Shown piece by piece: positions 8,031 through 17,852 of a DNA stretch of 64,000 nucleotides. The notes beneath the pieces were generated by a model. The model was not told where the DNA came from. It did not search any database and worked only from the letters and a program-made list of their open reading frames with translations. How positions within the stretch are numbered: position 1 is the first letter of the stretch; the number at the start of each line of letters is the position of its first letter. Source of the DNA: CAZNXJ01 sp964577115 (GTDB lineage Bacteria > Planctomycetota > Planctomycetia > Pirellulales > Pirellulaceae); assembly GCA_964577115.1 (NCBI GenBank), contig CAZNXJ010000008.1, forward strand, positions 62,001 to 126,000, read 5' to 3'. The position numbers were made by a program, and so were the translations under genes.

Positions 8031-8756
8031 ATGGAAACTCTCGACGTCATCGCCGTGGGGGCGCATCCTGACGATGTGGAAATTGCCTGCGGAGGAACCT
8101 TGGCCAGCCTCGTCCGGCAAGGCTATACCGTGGGGATCGTGGATCTAACGGACGGTGAACCAACGCCCAATTCGCCGGGACCGCATGTGCGGCTTGATGA
8201 AGCGCGCCGCGCTGCCGAGGTGCTGGGGATCCACAAACGCTACACGCTCGAATTACCGAACCGCCGGCTGTTCGATTCGTTCGAAGCCCGCGTCATGCTC
8301 GCCAAGATCTTTCGCCGCCATCGGCCGAAGATCGTGATCGGCTTCGGCGACAAAACGCCCATGGCCTCGCCCGACCATTGGCAAGCGATGTTGATCACCG
8401 ACGCGGCCGTGTTCTATTCGCGGCTGACGAAGTGGGACGAGCATTTTGACAACTTGCCACCGCACTCGATTGGTGTGCAGCTCTACTTCCGTTTGGCATT
8501 CGAACCGCAAACTTTGCCTGGATATGCCAGCCATTTGACGGTCGATATCACCGAGACGCTCGAGCAGAAGCTGGAATCGATTCGCTGCTATGCGACTCAG
8601 TTTCCGACGTCGAAGTCGTACGTGGTCGAACGCGTGCGTGGAGCAGCCTTGTTATGCGGCTCGGCGGCGGGTTTTGGGGCTGGCGAGGTATTCGTGTGTA
8701 CCCGAGCACTGGGCACGACCAACCTGATGCAATCCTTCTTTCCCACCATGGCTTGA
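8031..8756 (+). CDS. PIG-L family deacetylase (BshB1-like)
   Basis: A 241-residue zinc-dependent N-deacetylase of the LmbE/PIG-L family. The zinc motif AHPDDVE lies at residues 11-17, followed by GGTLASLVRQGYTVGIVDLTDGE typical of the group, and a second conserved stretch SPDHWQA supplies another ligand His. Members remove acetyl from N-acetylglucosamine conjugates; the bacillithiol enzyme BshB1 is a close type, but no bshA or bshC is adjacent, so the substrate is inferred only at family level. The gene starts 19 bases after the CbiE-CbiT gene and is probably co-transcribed with it. Confidence 0.85.
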   Translation: METLDVIAVGAHPDDVEIACGGTLASLVRQGYTVGIVDLTDGEPTPNSPGPHVRLDEARRAAEVLGIHKRYTLELPNRRLFDSFEARVMLAKIFRRHRPKIVIGFGDKTPMASPDHWQAMLITDAAVFYSRLTKWDEHFDNLPPHSIGVQLYFRLAFEPQTLPGYASHLTVDITETLEQKLESIRCYATQFPTSKSYVVERVRGAALLCGSAAGFGAGEVFVCTRALGTTNLMQSFFPTMA

Positions 8757-8873
8757 CCTTCGCGTATTCTCGGCGTGCGAAGCCGCGTCCCCACGGCCCC
8801 GGCTGGCCGCACATTGGTCTCCACTTTGGGCGGTGCAAGGCCGCCTGCCGCCTTTTAACGGCAGCTCTCGATA

Positions 8874-10775
8874 ATGCAGCAGCACCATCGCACGGCGCCC
8901 GACCACAACCGGACGGGCTGGCCACCGGGCATCGGTTACATCATCGGCAACGAAGGCTGCGAACGTTTCAGCTACTACGGCATGCGAGCCACGCTGTACA
9001 TGTACGTCAGCGGCTTGTATGTCAACATGTTGGGGCTCAACGAGCAACAAGCCGGCATCCACGGCACGCAGACGGTGCACCTGTTTTTCACGGCCGTCTA
9101 TGCGCTTCCCATGATCGGAGCGATTCTGGCGGACCGGTACTGGGGCAAGTACCGGACGATCATGAATCTTTCGATCATCTACTGTCTGGGCCATCTCGCG
9201 CTGGCTGTGTTCGAAGACGCGGGCTGGCAGCAGCGCTGGTTTGGCACGGTGCTCGTGAACCCGCTGCATGGGCTCTATCTCGGGCTCGCGATGATCGCCA
9301 TCGGTTCGGGCGGGATCAAGCCGTGCGTCTCCGCGCACGTGGGAGATCAATTCGGCAAGGGCAATTGGCATCTGTTACCGAAGGTATTCAATGCCTTCTA
9401 TTTCATGATCAATTTTGGGTCGCTGTTCGCGACCCTGCTGACCCCCGCGATTCGCGGCGATCGGCTGGTGGATCCCGTCACGGGAGCGGTTTCCTATACG
9501 GGCAGCGTCGGTTGGGCCTTCGGTATTCCTGGCATTCTGATGGGGCTGGCCACGATCCTGTTCTGGGCGGGACGAAATAAATATGTCCACGTGCCCCCGT
9601 CTCATCCTGGAAAGCTCGGCCTATTGGACGTGCTTTCGGGCAGCTCGTTGTTCTTGGTAGTCGGTATTCCGATCTTTGGCGGCGAAGTACTGCGCGAGTT
9701 CTTTCCGAATGACCCGCGCATTCCGATCTGGATTGGCCTCGGCTCGCTCGCCAGCCTGATCGTGTTCGCAATATTGTTCATGCTGCGTCAGCGCATCGAG
9801 CAGGACGACGGTTTTCTGGCGGTGATGTTTTACAGCCTGGGAGCGTGGTTCCGCCGGGATGCTGCGGCGATAAAAAGCGATGTCGACCATCCGCTCGCGC
9901 GCCACTGGTTCTTCGGTCCAGCCGTGCACCGCTTTGGAGTCGGTGCGGCGGAAGGCCCGCAAGCCGTCCTGCGCATCATGACGGTCTTTATTTTCATCAG
10001 CGTGTTCTGGGCCCTCTTCGACCAGCACGGTTCGACATGGATCGAACAGGCCCGCGACATGCATCGCGTTGTTGCCTTTAGCCCAGTGGAATGGCTGGCG
10101 GGGGGCGCGATCGTGGGTGCCATCTGCTGTCTTTCCGCCAGTCTCACGCTCACCGACTCGCTCGCGAGGCGCCTCGGTGCGGCGTTCGCCGGCGCCACCG
10201 CCGGACTGGTTGTTGGCTGGTTCTGCCAAGGACTCGAGCCGTTCGAGCTCAAGCCGGATCAGATCCCCGCCGCAAACCCGTTTTTCGTGATGGTGCTGAT
10301 ACCGCTGACAAGTTTTGGGCTCTATCCGCTCATGCAGCGCATCGGTATCACGCCCAGCCCTCTGCGCCGCATAACGATTGGCATGTATGTCGCCGCAGCG
10401 TCGTTCGCAAGCGTCGCGCTGATCCAGCACTGGCTCGACCAGGGGCATAAGCTCCACGTGCTCTGGCAAATCATTCCCTACATCATCATCACGATCGCGG
10501 AAGTCATGGTCTCGATTACCGGGCTCGAGTTCGCGTACAGCCAGGCGCCGAAGCGGATGAAGTCGGTCATCATGAGTTTCTGGAACTTTAACGTCGCTCT
10601 GGGCAACGTCATCGTCGTGTACATTGTGGAAGGCCAGAAGGCGATTGAAGCGCGACTTGGGCGCGAACTACCGCTCGCCGATTTCTTCTGGGTTTTCGCC
10701 GGGCTGATGGCCCTTGCCGCCACGGCATTCGCGATTCGCGCCGCTTTCTATCAGTATCGCGACTACACTCAATAA
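8874..10775 (+). CDS. POT/PTR2-family proton-dependent oligopeptide transporter
   Basis: A multi-spanning inner membrane protein of the major facilitator superfamily, POT branch, importing di- or tripeptides with protons. The proton-coupling ExxER motif is present as NEGCERFSYYG (about residues 26-36), and the family signature follows as GSGGIKPCVSAHVGDQF. At 633 residues it is longer than most bacterial POT proteins (about 500); it has a long cytoplasmic segment near residues 310-350. A 6-bp hairpin (8845-8850/8859-8864) sits directly before the ATG, which lacks a clear ribosome binding site. The PilT-type gene starts 20 bases after the stop. Confidence 0.88.
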   Translation: MQQHHRTAPDHNRTGWPPGIGYIIGNEGCERFSYYGMRATLYMYVSGLYVNMLGLNEQQAGIHGTQTVHLFFTAVYALPMIGAILADRYWGKYRTIMNLSIIYCLGHLALAVFEDAGWQQRWFGTVLVNPLHGLYLGLAMIAIGSGGIKPCVSAHVGDQFGKGNWHLLPKVFNAFYFMINFGSLFATLLTPAIRGDRLVDPVTGAVSYTGSVGWAFGIPGILMGLATILFWAGRNKYVHVPPSHPGKLGLLDVLSGSSLFLVVGIPIFGGEVLREFFPNDPRIPIWIGLGSLASLIVFAILFMLRQRIEQDDGFLAVMFYSLGAWFRRDAAAIKSDVDHPLARHWFFGPAVHRFGVGAAEGPQAVLRIMTVFIFISVFWALFDQHGSTWIEQARDMHRVVAFSPVEWLAGGAIVGAICCLSASLTLTDSLARRLGAAFAGATAGLVVGWFCQGLEPFELKPDQIPAANPFFVMVLIPLTSFGLYPLMQRIGITPSPLRRITIGMYVAAASFASVALIQHWLDQGHKLHVLWQIIPYIIITIAEVMVSITGLEFAYSQAPKRMKSVIMSFWNFNVALGNVIVVYIVEGQKAIEARLGRELPLADFFWVFAGLMALAATAFAIRAAFYQYRDYTQ

Positions 10776-10795
10776 CATCGCGCGGGGAACGTCGC

Positions 10796-11848
10796 ATGAT
10801 CGGATCACAGCCGATCCACGCCTGGCTGGCCGAGGCTGTCGCGCGCGGCGCTTCGGACCTGCATCTGGTTGCCGGTTATCCGCCGATGCTGCGACTTCAC
10901 GGAGAACTTGTGCCGCTCGCCGAACCGGTGCTCGACGACGCGATACTTCGGGAGCAGTGCGCCAGCTTGTGCTCGGTCGAGGAATTCGCCCGGCTGCTTG
11001 CAGAAAAGAACCTCGACTTCGCGTTCGAAGCGGTCGATGGCGCGACCGCCCAGCGCTTTCGCGCGAACTATTTTCTTAGCGGCCAAAGTCTCGGCGCTTG
11101 CTTCCGCATCATCCCCACCGAAATCCCCGCCCTCGATTGGGCGGGTTTTCCTTGGGAAGTCGCTGAACGACTGACATCCTTTCGTGACGGGCTCGTGCTG
11201 GTGACCGGCGTGACGGGAGCTGGCAAGTCAACGACGCTTGCCATGCTGATCCAGCAATTGATCGACCGCGGCGGATACCGCATCCTGACGATCGAGGATC
11301 CGATCGAGTACCGCTTTCCCAAGACGGCGACGGCCGTTGTCACGCAGCGCGAGGTGGGACAGGACGTACACTGTTTTGCCGATGGCTTGAAGTACGGTCT
11401 GCGGCAGGATCCCGATGTGATTCTGGTCGGCGAGATCCGCGATCGGGAAACGGGGCAGATGGCGCTGAGTGCCGCGGAGACGGGCCATCTCGTCTATTCG
11501 ACGATGCATACGCGCGATGCCCGTGGCGCGATCTCGCGCTACGCCGATTTGTTTCCCCAGCATGTCCAAGTCGAAATCCGTTCGCAGCTGGCGCTCAGCC
11601 TGCGCGCGGTCGTGAGTCAGCATTTGCTGCCCAGCGCAACACCGGGCGATCGCCGCGTTTTGGCGATCGAAGTGCTCTACAATAACTCCGCGATTGCAAG
11701 CGCCATCCGCACGGGCAAGATCGAGATGATCGCCAATAATATCGTTACCGGCCGGGGCGAAGGCATGATCACTCTTGAGGACTCGCTGAAACGACTCGTG
11801 CTCGCGGGTAAAATCACGAGCACGACGGCCGACCGGTTCAAGCAATAG
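10796..11848 (+). CDS. PilT-type retraction ATPase
   Basis: A 350-residue secretion-superfamily ATPase of the PilT group, which pulls type IV pili back by removing subunits, cytoplasmic hexamer at the inner membrane. Features seen: N-terminal domain opening with LAEAVARGASDLHLVAGYPP, Walker A GVTGAGKST (138-146), the Asp box DPDVILVGEIRD, and the His box AETGHLVYSTMHTRDA. GGGGAA lies before the ATG. The motif set is PilT-like, not PilB-like (no zinc tetracysteine). No other pilus gene is nearby, so it acts with components encoded elsewhere. Confidence 0.88.
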   Translation: MIGSQPIHAWLAEAVARGASDLHLVAGYPPMLRLHGELVPLAEPVLDDAILREQCASLCSVEEFARLLAEKNLDFAFEAVDGATAQRFRANYFLSGQSLGACFRIIPTEIPALDWAGFPWEVAERLTSFRDGLVLVTGVTGAGKSTTLAMLIQQLIDRGGYRILTIEDPIEYRFPKTATAVVTQREVGQDVHCFADGLKYGLRQDPDVILVGEIRDRETGQMALSAAETGHLVYSTMHTRDARGAISRYADLFPQHVQVEIRSQLALSLRAVVSQHLLPSATPGDRRVLAIEVLYNNSAIASAIRTGKIEMIANNIVTGRGEGMITLEDSLKRLVLAGKITSTTADRFKQ

Positions 11849-11952
11849 CGGCGCGCTGCACGACAGCGCACGAAGCGTCGCGCGTTCCAGATTTCTCGAT
11901 GTCGGGCCCGAGATTGGCATCCCCCCATTCCTCGAAGGTCGAAGGCGCCGCC

Positions 11953-12930
11953 ATGAACCTTTTGCTCGTCCTACTACTGGGCATCATGATGTTGACGCTG
12001 CGAAACGATGCGCTGTCTGCCGAACCGCCCCGCTACGCCATTGCGCTGCATGGCGGATCCCTCGGTGAAGGTTTGCCGCCGGATGTACGAGCGGCCATGG
12101 AGCGTTCGCTGCGCGCGACGCTGCTGGAAGGTCAGCGCATCCTCGAACAGGGCGGCAGTAGCCTGGACGCCGTCGAGCACGTTGTCCGGCGGCTGGAGGA
12201 CGATCCGTTGTTCAACGCGGGGCGTGGGGCGGTGCTGAATCAGGCGGGCAACCACGAGCTGGATGCGTCGATCATGGACGGTCGCGATCTGTCATGCGGC
12301 GCCGTCGCCGGCGTGCGGACCGTCAAGAATCCTATTTCGCTCGCTCGGCTGGTAATGACCCAGACGCGTCACGTGCTTCTCATCGCGGATGGCGCGGAAG
12401 CGTTTGCCAAAGACGTCGGCGCCGAGCTGGCTCCGCGGGACTATTTTCGCACGCCCGAGCGGATCGAGGAGTGGCGCCGCCGAGCGGAAAAGGAGGGAAG
12501 TGAGGGCGTTTCGCCAAAGGGCTCGATGGGCACGGTCGGCTGCGTCGCGCTCGATAGCGCCGGCAATCTGGCGGCCGCGACGTCCACCGGTGGCGTGAAC
12601 TTTAAAATGGTCGGGCGCATCGGCGACAGCCCCATCGTCGGTGCCGGTACCTACGCCGATAACCGAACGTGTGCCGTCTCGTGTACGGGAACCGGCGAGG
12701 AGTTTATTCGCCGAGCAGCCGCATACCAGGTATCGGCGCTGATGGAGTATCGCGGCGTCTCATTGGACGAGGCCGTGCGCATCGTTGTCGACGAGAAGTT
12801 GCCCCAAGGTAGCGGTGCTATGATCGCCGTGGGCCGCGACGGTCAGATCTCGCAGCGTTTCAACACACCGGGGCTCGCCCGCGCCGCCGCCGACTCCACC
12901 GGCCGCGTGGAAGTTAAAGTGGGCGACTGA
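11953..12930 (+). CDS. Exported isoaspartyl peptidase/L-asparaginase (N-terminal Thr hydrolase)
   Basis: An N-terminal nucleophile hydrolase of the plant-type asparaginase/isoaspartyl peptidase family. The nucleophile is T194 in SMGTVGCVALD; autocleavage before it gives alpha and beta subunits, and the glycine-rich GTGTGEEFIRR-like block (here CTGTGEEFIRR) follows. The alpha chain carries ALHGG and NAGRGAVLN motifs. The ATG at 11953 starts a signal peptide (MNLLLVLLLGIMML, likely cut after LSA), so the enzyme is exported; GAAGG precedes it. The ATG at 11899 would put 18 polar residues ahead of the signal and is less likely. It turns over isoaspartyl peptides or asparagine in the periplasm. 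Confidence 0.88.
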   Translation: MNLLLVLLLGIMMLTLRNDALSAEPPRYAIALHGGSLGEGLPPDVRAAMERSLRATLLEGQRILEQGGSSLDAVEHVVRRLEDDPLFNAGRGAVLNQAGNHELDASIMDGRDLSCGAVAGVRTVKNPISLARLVMTQTRHVLLIADGAEAFAKDVGAELAPRDYFRTPERIEEWRRRAEKEGSEGVSPKGSMGTVGCVALDSAGNLAAATSTGGVNFKMVGRIGDSPIVGAGTYADNRTCAVSCTGTGEEFIRRAAAYQVSALMEYRGVSLDEAVRIVVDEKLPQGSGAMIAVGRDGQISQRFNTPGLARAAADSTGRVEVKVGD

Positions 12931-13144
12931 TTGTTGCCCTTCGCACGTGTTCGCCCCCGCCGGCATCTTTGCGGATTCCCGCAGGACACACATCCGCTTG
13001 CTCAGCAAACTGCCCCCGTCAGAAAAATGACCAGTAACATGCTTTAAAGATTTCGCACAAATTAATGGACCACCTTGGGAGGTCGAATCATAATTGGCCC
13101 TGTGTCCACCCTCCCTCATTGCCAAGTCGCTAGTGCGCGGCGGA

Positions 13145-13172
13145 AACCGGCCGCCTCATGAGGCGGCCGGTT
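13145..13172. terminator. Bidirectional terminator-like palindrome
   Basis: AACCGGCCGCCT (13145-13156) pairs perfectly with AGGCGGCCGGTT (13161-13172) over a CATG loop, a 12-bp stem between the 3' ends of the peptidase gene and the RND pump gene. A short T-containing tail follows on the plus strand. It is the only structure seen in the 12931-13238 gap. Confidence 0.7.
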
Positions 13173-13238
13173 CGTTAGGCATCGAAGGCAAGTAACTTGG
13201 CAATTCGCAGGCCCATCAATGTCCGCAAGAACCCCGCC

Positions 13239-16200
13239 TCATGCCTGCGGCACCGTGGTGTCACCCATTTGAGGTTCCACGTTGTTCATGCCTGCAGGAC
13301 GCCGCGTCGCCCATTCGCTGGCGCGCTGGATGAGCACGTAGAAGAGCGGCACAAAGAAGATTGCGAGAAACGTCGCGGCCAGCATTCCAAAAACGACGGT
13401 CGTGCCGAGCGATCGGCGGCTGCCCGCACCCGCTCCGGTGGACAGCGCTAGCGGCACGACGCCCAAAATAAAGGCCAGCGACGTCATCACGATCGGACGA
13501 AAACGCAGCCGAGCGGCCTCGAGCGCCGATTCGAGGATGCTTCGGCCTTCTTCCCGCAATGCCATACAGAACTCGACGATCAGAATCGCGTTCTTTGCCG
13601 AGAGCCCAATCAGCGTCAGAATGCCGACCTGAAAATAGATATCCTGCGAGTAGCCGCGCAGCCAGAGCCCAATCAATGCGCCCAGTAACGCTAGCGGTAC
13701 AGCCAGGAGCACAGCCACCGGCATCGACCATCGTTCGTACTGCGCGGCCAGGACAAGATACACGACCAGCAGGCCAAATGCCATCACCAGCGGCGCTTGG
13801 TTGCCCGCCTTGATTTCTTGGTACGTTGCGCCGCTCCAGTCGACTCCATACGCGGGTGGCAATTCCGCGGCAATCTCCCGAACGGCTTCGATGGCGTCCC
13901 CGCTGCTGCGTCCCGGAGTCGGTGCACCGGTGATTTCAATCGCCGGGTAGCCGTTGTAGCGGCTGACCACGTTGGGCCCCGAGCGGAAGTTCATGTCCAC
14001 TACCGCCGACAGGGGCGCCATCTGCCCGCCGGGATTACGCACATAGATGCGCTGAATGTCCTCCGGCGAACTGCGGAACTGTGGTAGGGCCTGCAATTGC
14101 ACGCGCCAAATGCGCCCAAAACGGTTGAAGTCATTTACGTAGAGCGCGCCAAAGTAGGCCTGTAGCGGATCAAAAACATCGGCGAGCCGCAGCCCCATCA
14201 TTTGCGTCCGCTCTCGGTTGACCTCGACGAACACTTGCGGCAGCGTGACGCGCAGAGTCGCGTTCAGATCCGTCAGGTCCGGATGTCTCTGCGCGGCGTC
14301 GAGAAACTGGTCGCCGACGGCCGCGAGCTCCGCTACCGTGCCGCCGCCGCGCTGCTGCAATTCCGCTGTAAAGCCCGAGCGATTGCCGAGCCCCTGCACG
14401 GCAGGCGGATTGAGGGTCAATACGACACCTTTTGTCACCATGCGTGCGAGCTTCTGGCTCGACGCGATCACCTCGTTCGCCGACAACCCCGCGTCTCTCC
14501 GTTCTTCAAACGGCTTGAGCGAAACAAACATCACTCCTGTATTCGTGCTAGCCGATCCTCCGGCCAGAAAGTCCCAACCGGCGAGTGAAACGACGTTGGC
14601 GACCGCCGGGTGCTGAAGAAAAAACGACTCGGCTTGCCCCATAACCTCCTGCGTGGCGTCCAGCGACGCCCCTTCGGGCAGCAGGACCGCCGAGATGATC
14701 GTGCCTTGATCTTCCTCCGGTAAGAAACCGCCCGGCACGATGCTCAGGAGCCGGTAAGCGCTGAAGGACAAAAAGCCAAAGATGATCAGCGTGACGACGG
14801 AACCGCGAATCGCGTAGTGCGCGCCGGCGACGTAACCGTTCGTGATCCACTCAAACGCGCGGTTGAAACCGCGAAACAGGATGTTCGGGCGGCCATGCGT
14901 TGGCTTGAGCAGCAGTGGGCAGAGGGCAGGGCTCAGTGTTATCGCGACGAACCCGGAGATGGCAACGGACACGGCAATCGTGACGGCAAACTGTTTGTAC
15001 ATTTCGCCGGTGAAGCCACCAAGGAAGGCGATGGGAACAAAAACGGCGGAAAGGACTAGCACAATCGCGATTAGCGCGCTGGTGACTTGCTCCATCGCTT
15101 TGATCGTGGCCGGACGCGGTGCAAGGCCCTCGTCCTGCATGATTCGCTCGACGTTTTCCACCACTACGATTGCGTCATCGACGACGATACCGATGGACAG
15201 CACCAGTCCAAATAACGTCAGCGTGTTGATGGAAAATCCCAAGGCCAGCATCCCGGCAAACGTTCCAATGATGGCCACAGGAATCGCCAGCAACGGAATC
15301 AGTGTTGCGCGCCAGGACTGGAGAAACACAAACACGATGATGACGACGAGGACAACAGCTTCGAGCAGCGTGTGGACGACCTGGTTGATGGACTCGCGAA
15401 TGAACGTGGTCGTGTCGTACGGAACTCGCCACGTAACACCGACGGGAAAATCGGCCTCTGCCGCCGCCATTTCCGCGCGCACGGCATCCATCGTCCCCAG
15501 CGCATTGGCCCCGACCTGGAGGTTCACCATGAGCAGCGTCGTGGGACGACCGTTCAATTGCCCGATCAAGTTGTAGGATTCTGCCCCGAGTTCCACACGC
15601 GCAACATCGCTCAGCCGAACCAGCGCTCCTTCGGGCGTCGCGCGCAATATGATGTTCTCGTAATCCTCGACTTCACTCAGCCGACCGCGCGTCAACACGG
15701 GGACCGTTAACTCGACGGGATCGTCGGTCGGACGCTGGCCAATCGTGCCGGCCGGAAACAGGGCGTTCTGATCGCGCAGAGCCGCAACGACATCGGAAAC
15801 AGTCATGCCCTTGAGTGCCAAGCGATCCGGATCAATCCAGATGCGCATCGAGTAGTTTTTGTTGCCAAAGACGCTTGCATCACCGACGCCGGGTACACGC
15901 TTGATGCGGTCGAGCAGATTGATTGTCGCGAAGTTGCTGAGATAAAGTTCGTCGTACGTCCCATCCTGCGATTCAAGCGCCATGACGCCGAGGATGCTGC
16001 TCGAGGCCTTCACGACGGTGATCCCCTGCCGCACGACTTCCTGCGGCAGATTCGGTTCAGCGATCGACAACCGGTTCTGAACTTCGACGGCCGCCAGATC
16101 CTGATCGGTGCCGATTTCGAAGCTAACGGTAATGTTGCATGATCCGTCGTTGGCACTCTGCGAGTTGAAATAGATCATGTTGCGGATGCCGCTGAGCTGT

Positions 16201-16403
16201 TGCTCGATGGGTGCGGCAACCGATTCTGCGACGGTCTCGGCGTCCGCGCCAGGATAAACCGCCGTGATGCGGATTTGGGGCGGAGTGATCTCGGGAAACC
16301 GAGCGACCGGCAACACGGCCATCGAGACCGCACCAGCGATCATGATCAACAACGACAAGACGATCGAAAAGACAGGCCGCTCGATGAAAAACCGCGAAAT
16401 CAT
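13239..16403 (-). CDS. RND efflux pump inner membrane subunit (HAE1/AcrB type)
   Basis: A 1054-residue proton-driven RND pump of the hydrophobe/amphiphile group. The start MISRFFIERPVFSIVLSLLI and the following YPGADAETV are hallmark sequences; the proton-relay aspartate pair is visible in GIVVDDAIVVVENVER; two large periplasmic loops and twelve membrane spans fit the length. It exports drugs, detergents or other amphiphiles with the adaptor encoded directly upstream; its ATG overlaps the adaptor stop (ATGA), which points to translational coupling. No outer membrane TolC-type gene is in the window. Substrate range cannot be inferred. Confidence 0.95.
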   Translation of the reverse strand: MISRFFIERPVFSIVLSLLIMIAGAVSMAVLPVARFPEITPPQIRITAVYPGADAETVAESVAAPIEQQLSGIRNMIYFNSQSANDGSCNITVSFEIGTDQDLAAVEVQNRLSIAEPNLPQEVVRQGITVVKASSSILGVMALESQDGTYDELYLSNFATINLLDRIKRVPGVGDASVFGNKNYSMRIWIDPDRLALKGMTVSDVVAALRDQNALFPAGTIGQRPTDDPVELTVPVLTRGRLSEVEDYENIILRATPEGALVRLSDVARVELGAESYNLIGQLNGRPTTLLMVNLQVGANALGTMDAVRAEMAAAEADFPVGVTWRVPYDTTTFIRESINQVVHTLLEAVVLVVIIVFVFLQSWRATLIPLLAIPVAIIGTFAGMLALGFSINTLTLFGLVLSIGIVVDDAIVVVENVERIMQDEGLAPRPATIKAMEQVTSALIAIVLVLSAVFVPIAFLGGFTGEMYKQFAVTIAVSVAISGFVAITLSPALCPLLLKPTHGRPNILFRGFNRAFEWITNGYVAGAHYAIRGSVVTLIIFGFLSFSAYRLLSIVPGGFLPEEDQGTIISAVLLPEGASLDATQEVMGQAESFFLQHPAVANVVSLAGWDFLAGGSASTNTGVMFVSLKPFEERRDAGLSANEVIASSQKLARMVTKGVVLTLNPPAVQGLGNRSGFTAELQQRGGGTVAELAAVGDQFLDAAQRHPDLTDLNATLRVTLPQVFVEVNRERTQMMGLRLADVFDPLQAYFGALYVNDFNRFGRIWRVQLQALPQFRSSPEDIQRIYVRNPGGQMAPLSAVVDMNFRSGPNVVSRYNGYPAIEITGAPTPGRSSGDAIEAVREIAAELPPAYGVDWSGATYQEIKAGNQAPLVMAFGLLVVYLVLAAQYERWSMPVAVLLAVPLALLGALIGLWLRGYSQDIYFQVGILTLIGLSAKNAILIVEFCMALREEGRSILESALEAARLRFRPIVMTSLAFILGVVPLALSTGAGAGSRRSLGTTVVFGMLAATFLAIFFVPLFYVLIQRASEWATRRPAGMNNVEPQMGDTTVPQA

Positions 16404-17707
16404 GGCCGGGCATCCCCCGCGCCGTCGGCGTTAGTCGCCATCGGTGTGAATTGGCCGATGGATTCAGGGGCCGGCGTGTCGGCAGGTACGGCCGTCGCCG
16501 CGACCGTCATTCCGGGCCGTACCTGCAGCAGCCGGTTCACGATCACCTGTTCGCCGGGCCGCAGCCCCGACTCGACGATCCACAGGCCATCTTCCGACCA
16601 TGGGCCCAGCGTCACCGGTCGGGCTTCGACCTGTTGGTCTTCATTGACGACATAGACACGGGCGCCCGTCGGAGATTGCATCACCGCGTGCCGCGGGACA
16701 CGGAGCACATTGACGCGCTGGATGCCCAAAATCCGCGCATACACGAACTGCCCCGGGATCAACCTCCCATCCGGATTCGGCACACTTCCGCGTACGACGC
16801 TCGTCCCCGTTTCGGGGCTGATCTGCACATCCAGAAAGTTGATGCGCCCGCGGTGCGGATAGACACTGCCGTCGGAGAGAGAGATTTCGATTTCGACATC
16901 CTGCCGATCCGGCGCGCTAATGCGACCTTGCTCAACACCCTCGCGAAACCGAAGGATGTCCAGCTCCGTTATGAAATACCGGACATACATCGGATCGACC
17001 TGGTGAACCGTGGCCAGGTGTGAATTTGCGCCGGCATCGATGTAACTGCCAATGTCCTTGAGCGCTTGTCCGATCAGCCCGCGAATCGGCGAGTCTATCG
17101 AGGCATATTCAAGTTGTAGCTTGACGGCGTCGATCGCGGCTTGCTGCACCTGGACGTCCGCCGCCGCAACGCGCAGCGCCGTCTGCGCCTCTTCCAATTC
17201 CTCGGCGCTCACGGCGTTGTTCGCAGCCAGCTCCGTTAAGCGATTTACCTGCTGCTGAGCCCGTCCGCGGCGAGCCAGCGCGCTGGCCAGTTGCGCCTCG
17301 GCCTGCGCAAGCTGAACTTCAAAGGGGCGGGGATCAATCTGAAAGAGCTTTTGTCCCGGCTCGACGAGTTCCCCCTCAGTAAACGAACGTTCGATCAGGT
17401 GCCCTGCGACGCGCGCTCGGATTTCAACAACTAGGGAAGCCTCAGTCTGGCCAAGGAACTTCATTTCGACCGGCGCGGTTTCACTGCGAAGCGTGACCAC
17501 TTCCACGGGCACGGGGGCCTCGTCGGTTTCCCTTCCGGCCAACTGCGGACGATGGTCCGCCTGCTGCCAGTAGAAGTAAACTGCGACTGCGACGGCAGCG
17601 AGAACGATGACCGGAACCCCACGGCGCACCACGTGCCCCACCCCTCGCGACCAATGCGTGCTTGGAGCTGGATCATGGCCCGGGTGCGGTCCCGTCTCGT
17701 TGTTCAT
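16400..17707 (-). CDS. RND efflux periplasmic adaptor (AcrA type)
   Basis: A 435-residue membrane fusion protein linking the RND pump to an outer membrane channel. It has an N-terminal membrane anchor at about residues 31-46 (VPVIVLAAVAVAVYFY), the lipoyl-like half motif around VEIRARVAGHLIERSFTEGE, a long helical hairpin (about 125-195) and the second lipoyl half IDSPIRGLIG. There is no lipobox, so anchoring is by the transmembrane helix. The gene leads the two-gene operon and lies 145 bases downstream of rluD; its stop overlaps the pump start by four bases. Confidence 0.93.
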   Translation of the reverse strand: MNNETGPHPGHDPAPSTHWSRGVGHVVRRGVPVIVLAAVAVAVYFYWQQADHRPQLAGRETDEAPVPVEVVTLRSETAPVEMKFLGQTEASLVVEIRARVAGHLIERSFTEGELVEPGQKLFQIDPRPFEVQLAQAEAQLASALARRGRAQQQVNRLTELAANNAVSAEELEEAQTALRVAAADVQVQQAAIDAVKLQLEYASIDSPIRGLIGQALKDIGSYIDAGANSHLATVHQVDPMYVRYFITELDILRFREGVEQGRISAPDRQDVEIEISLSDGSVYPHRGRINFLDVQISPETGTSVVRGSVPNPDGRLIPGQFVYARILGIQRVNVLRVPRHAVMQSPTGARVYVVNEDQQVEARPVTLGPWSEDGLWIVESGLRPGEQVIVNRLLQVRPGMTVAATAVPADTPAPESIGQFTPMATNADGAGDARP

Positions 17708-17852
17708 AGATTATCCTGCCGCAACGTGAGGTGAACACAGGAATGCGCAACCGGGGGGCGTGCAAGCAATGTACCCACTGTTGCGGCGCAAAGGTAGCGC
17801 ATCGGGCCACTTTGAAGAACAAAGGCGGTTGACGAGGTGCAAACGCCGCCGC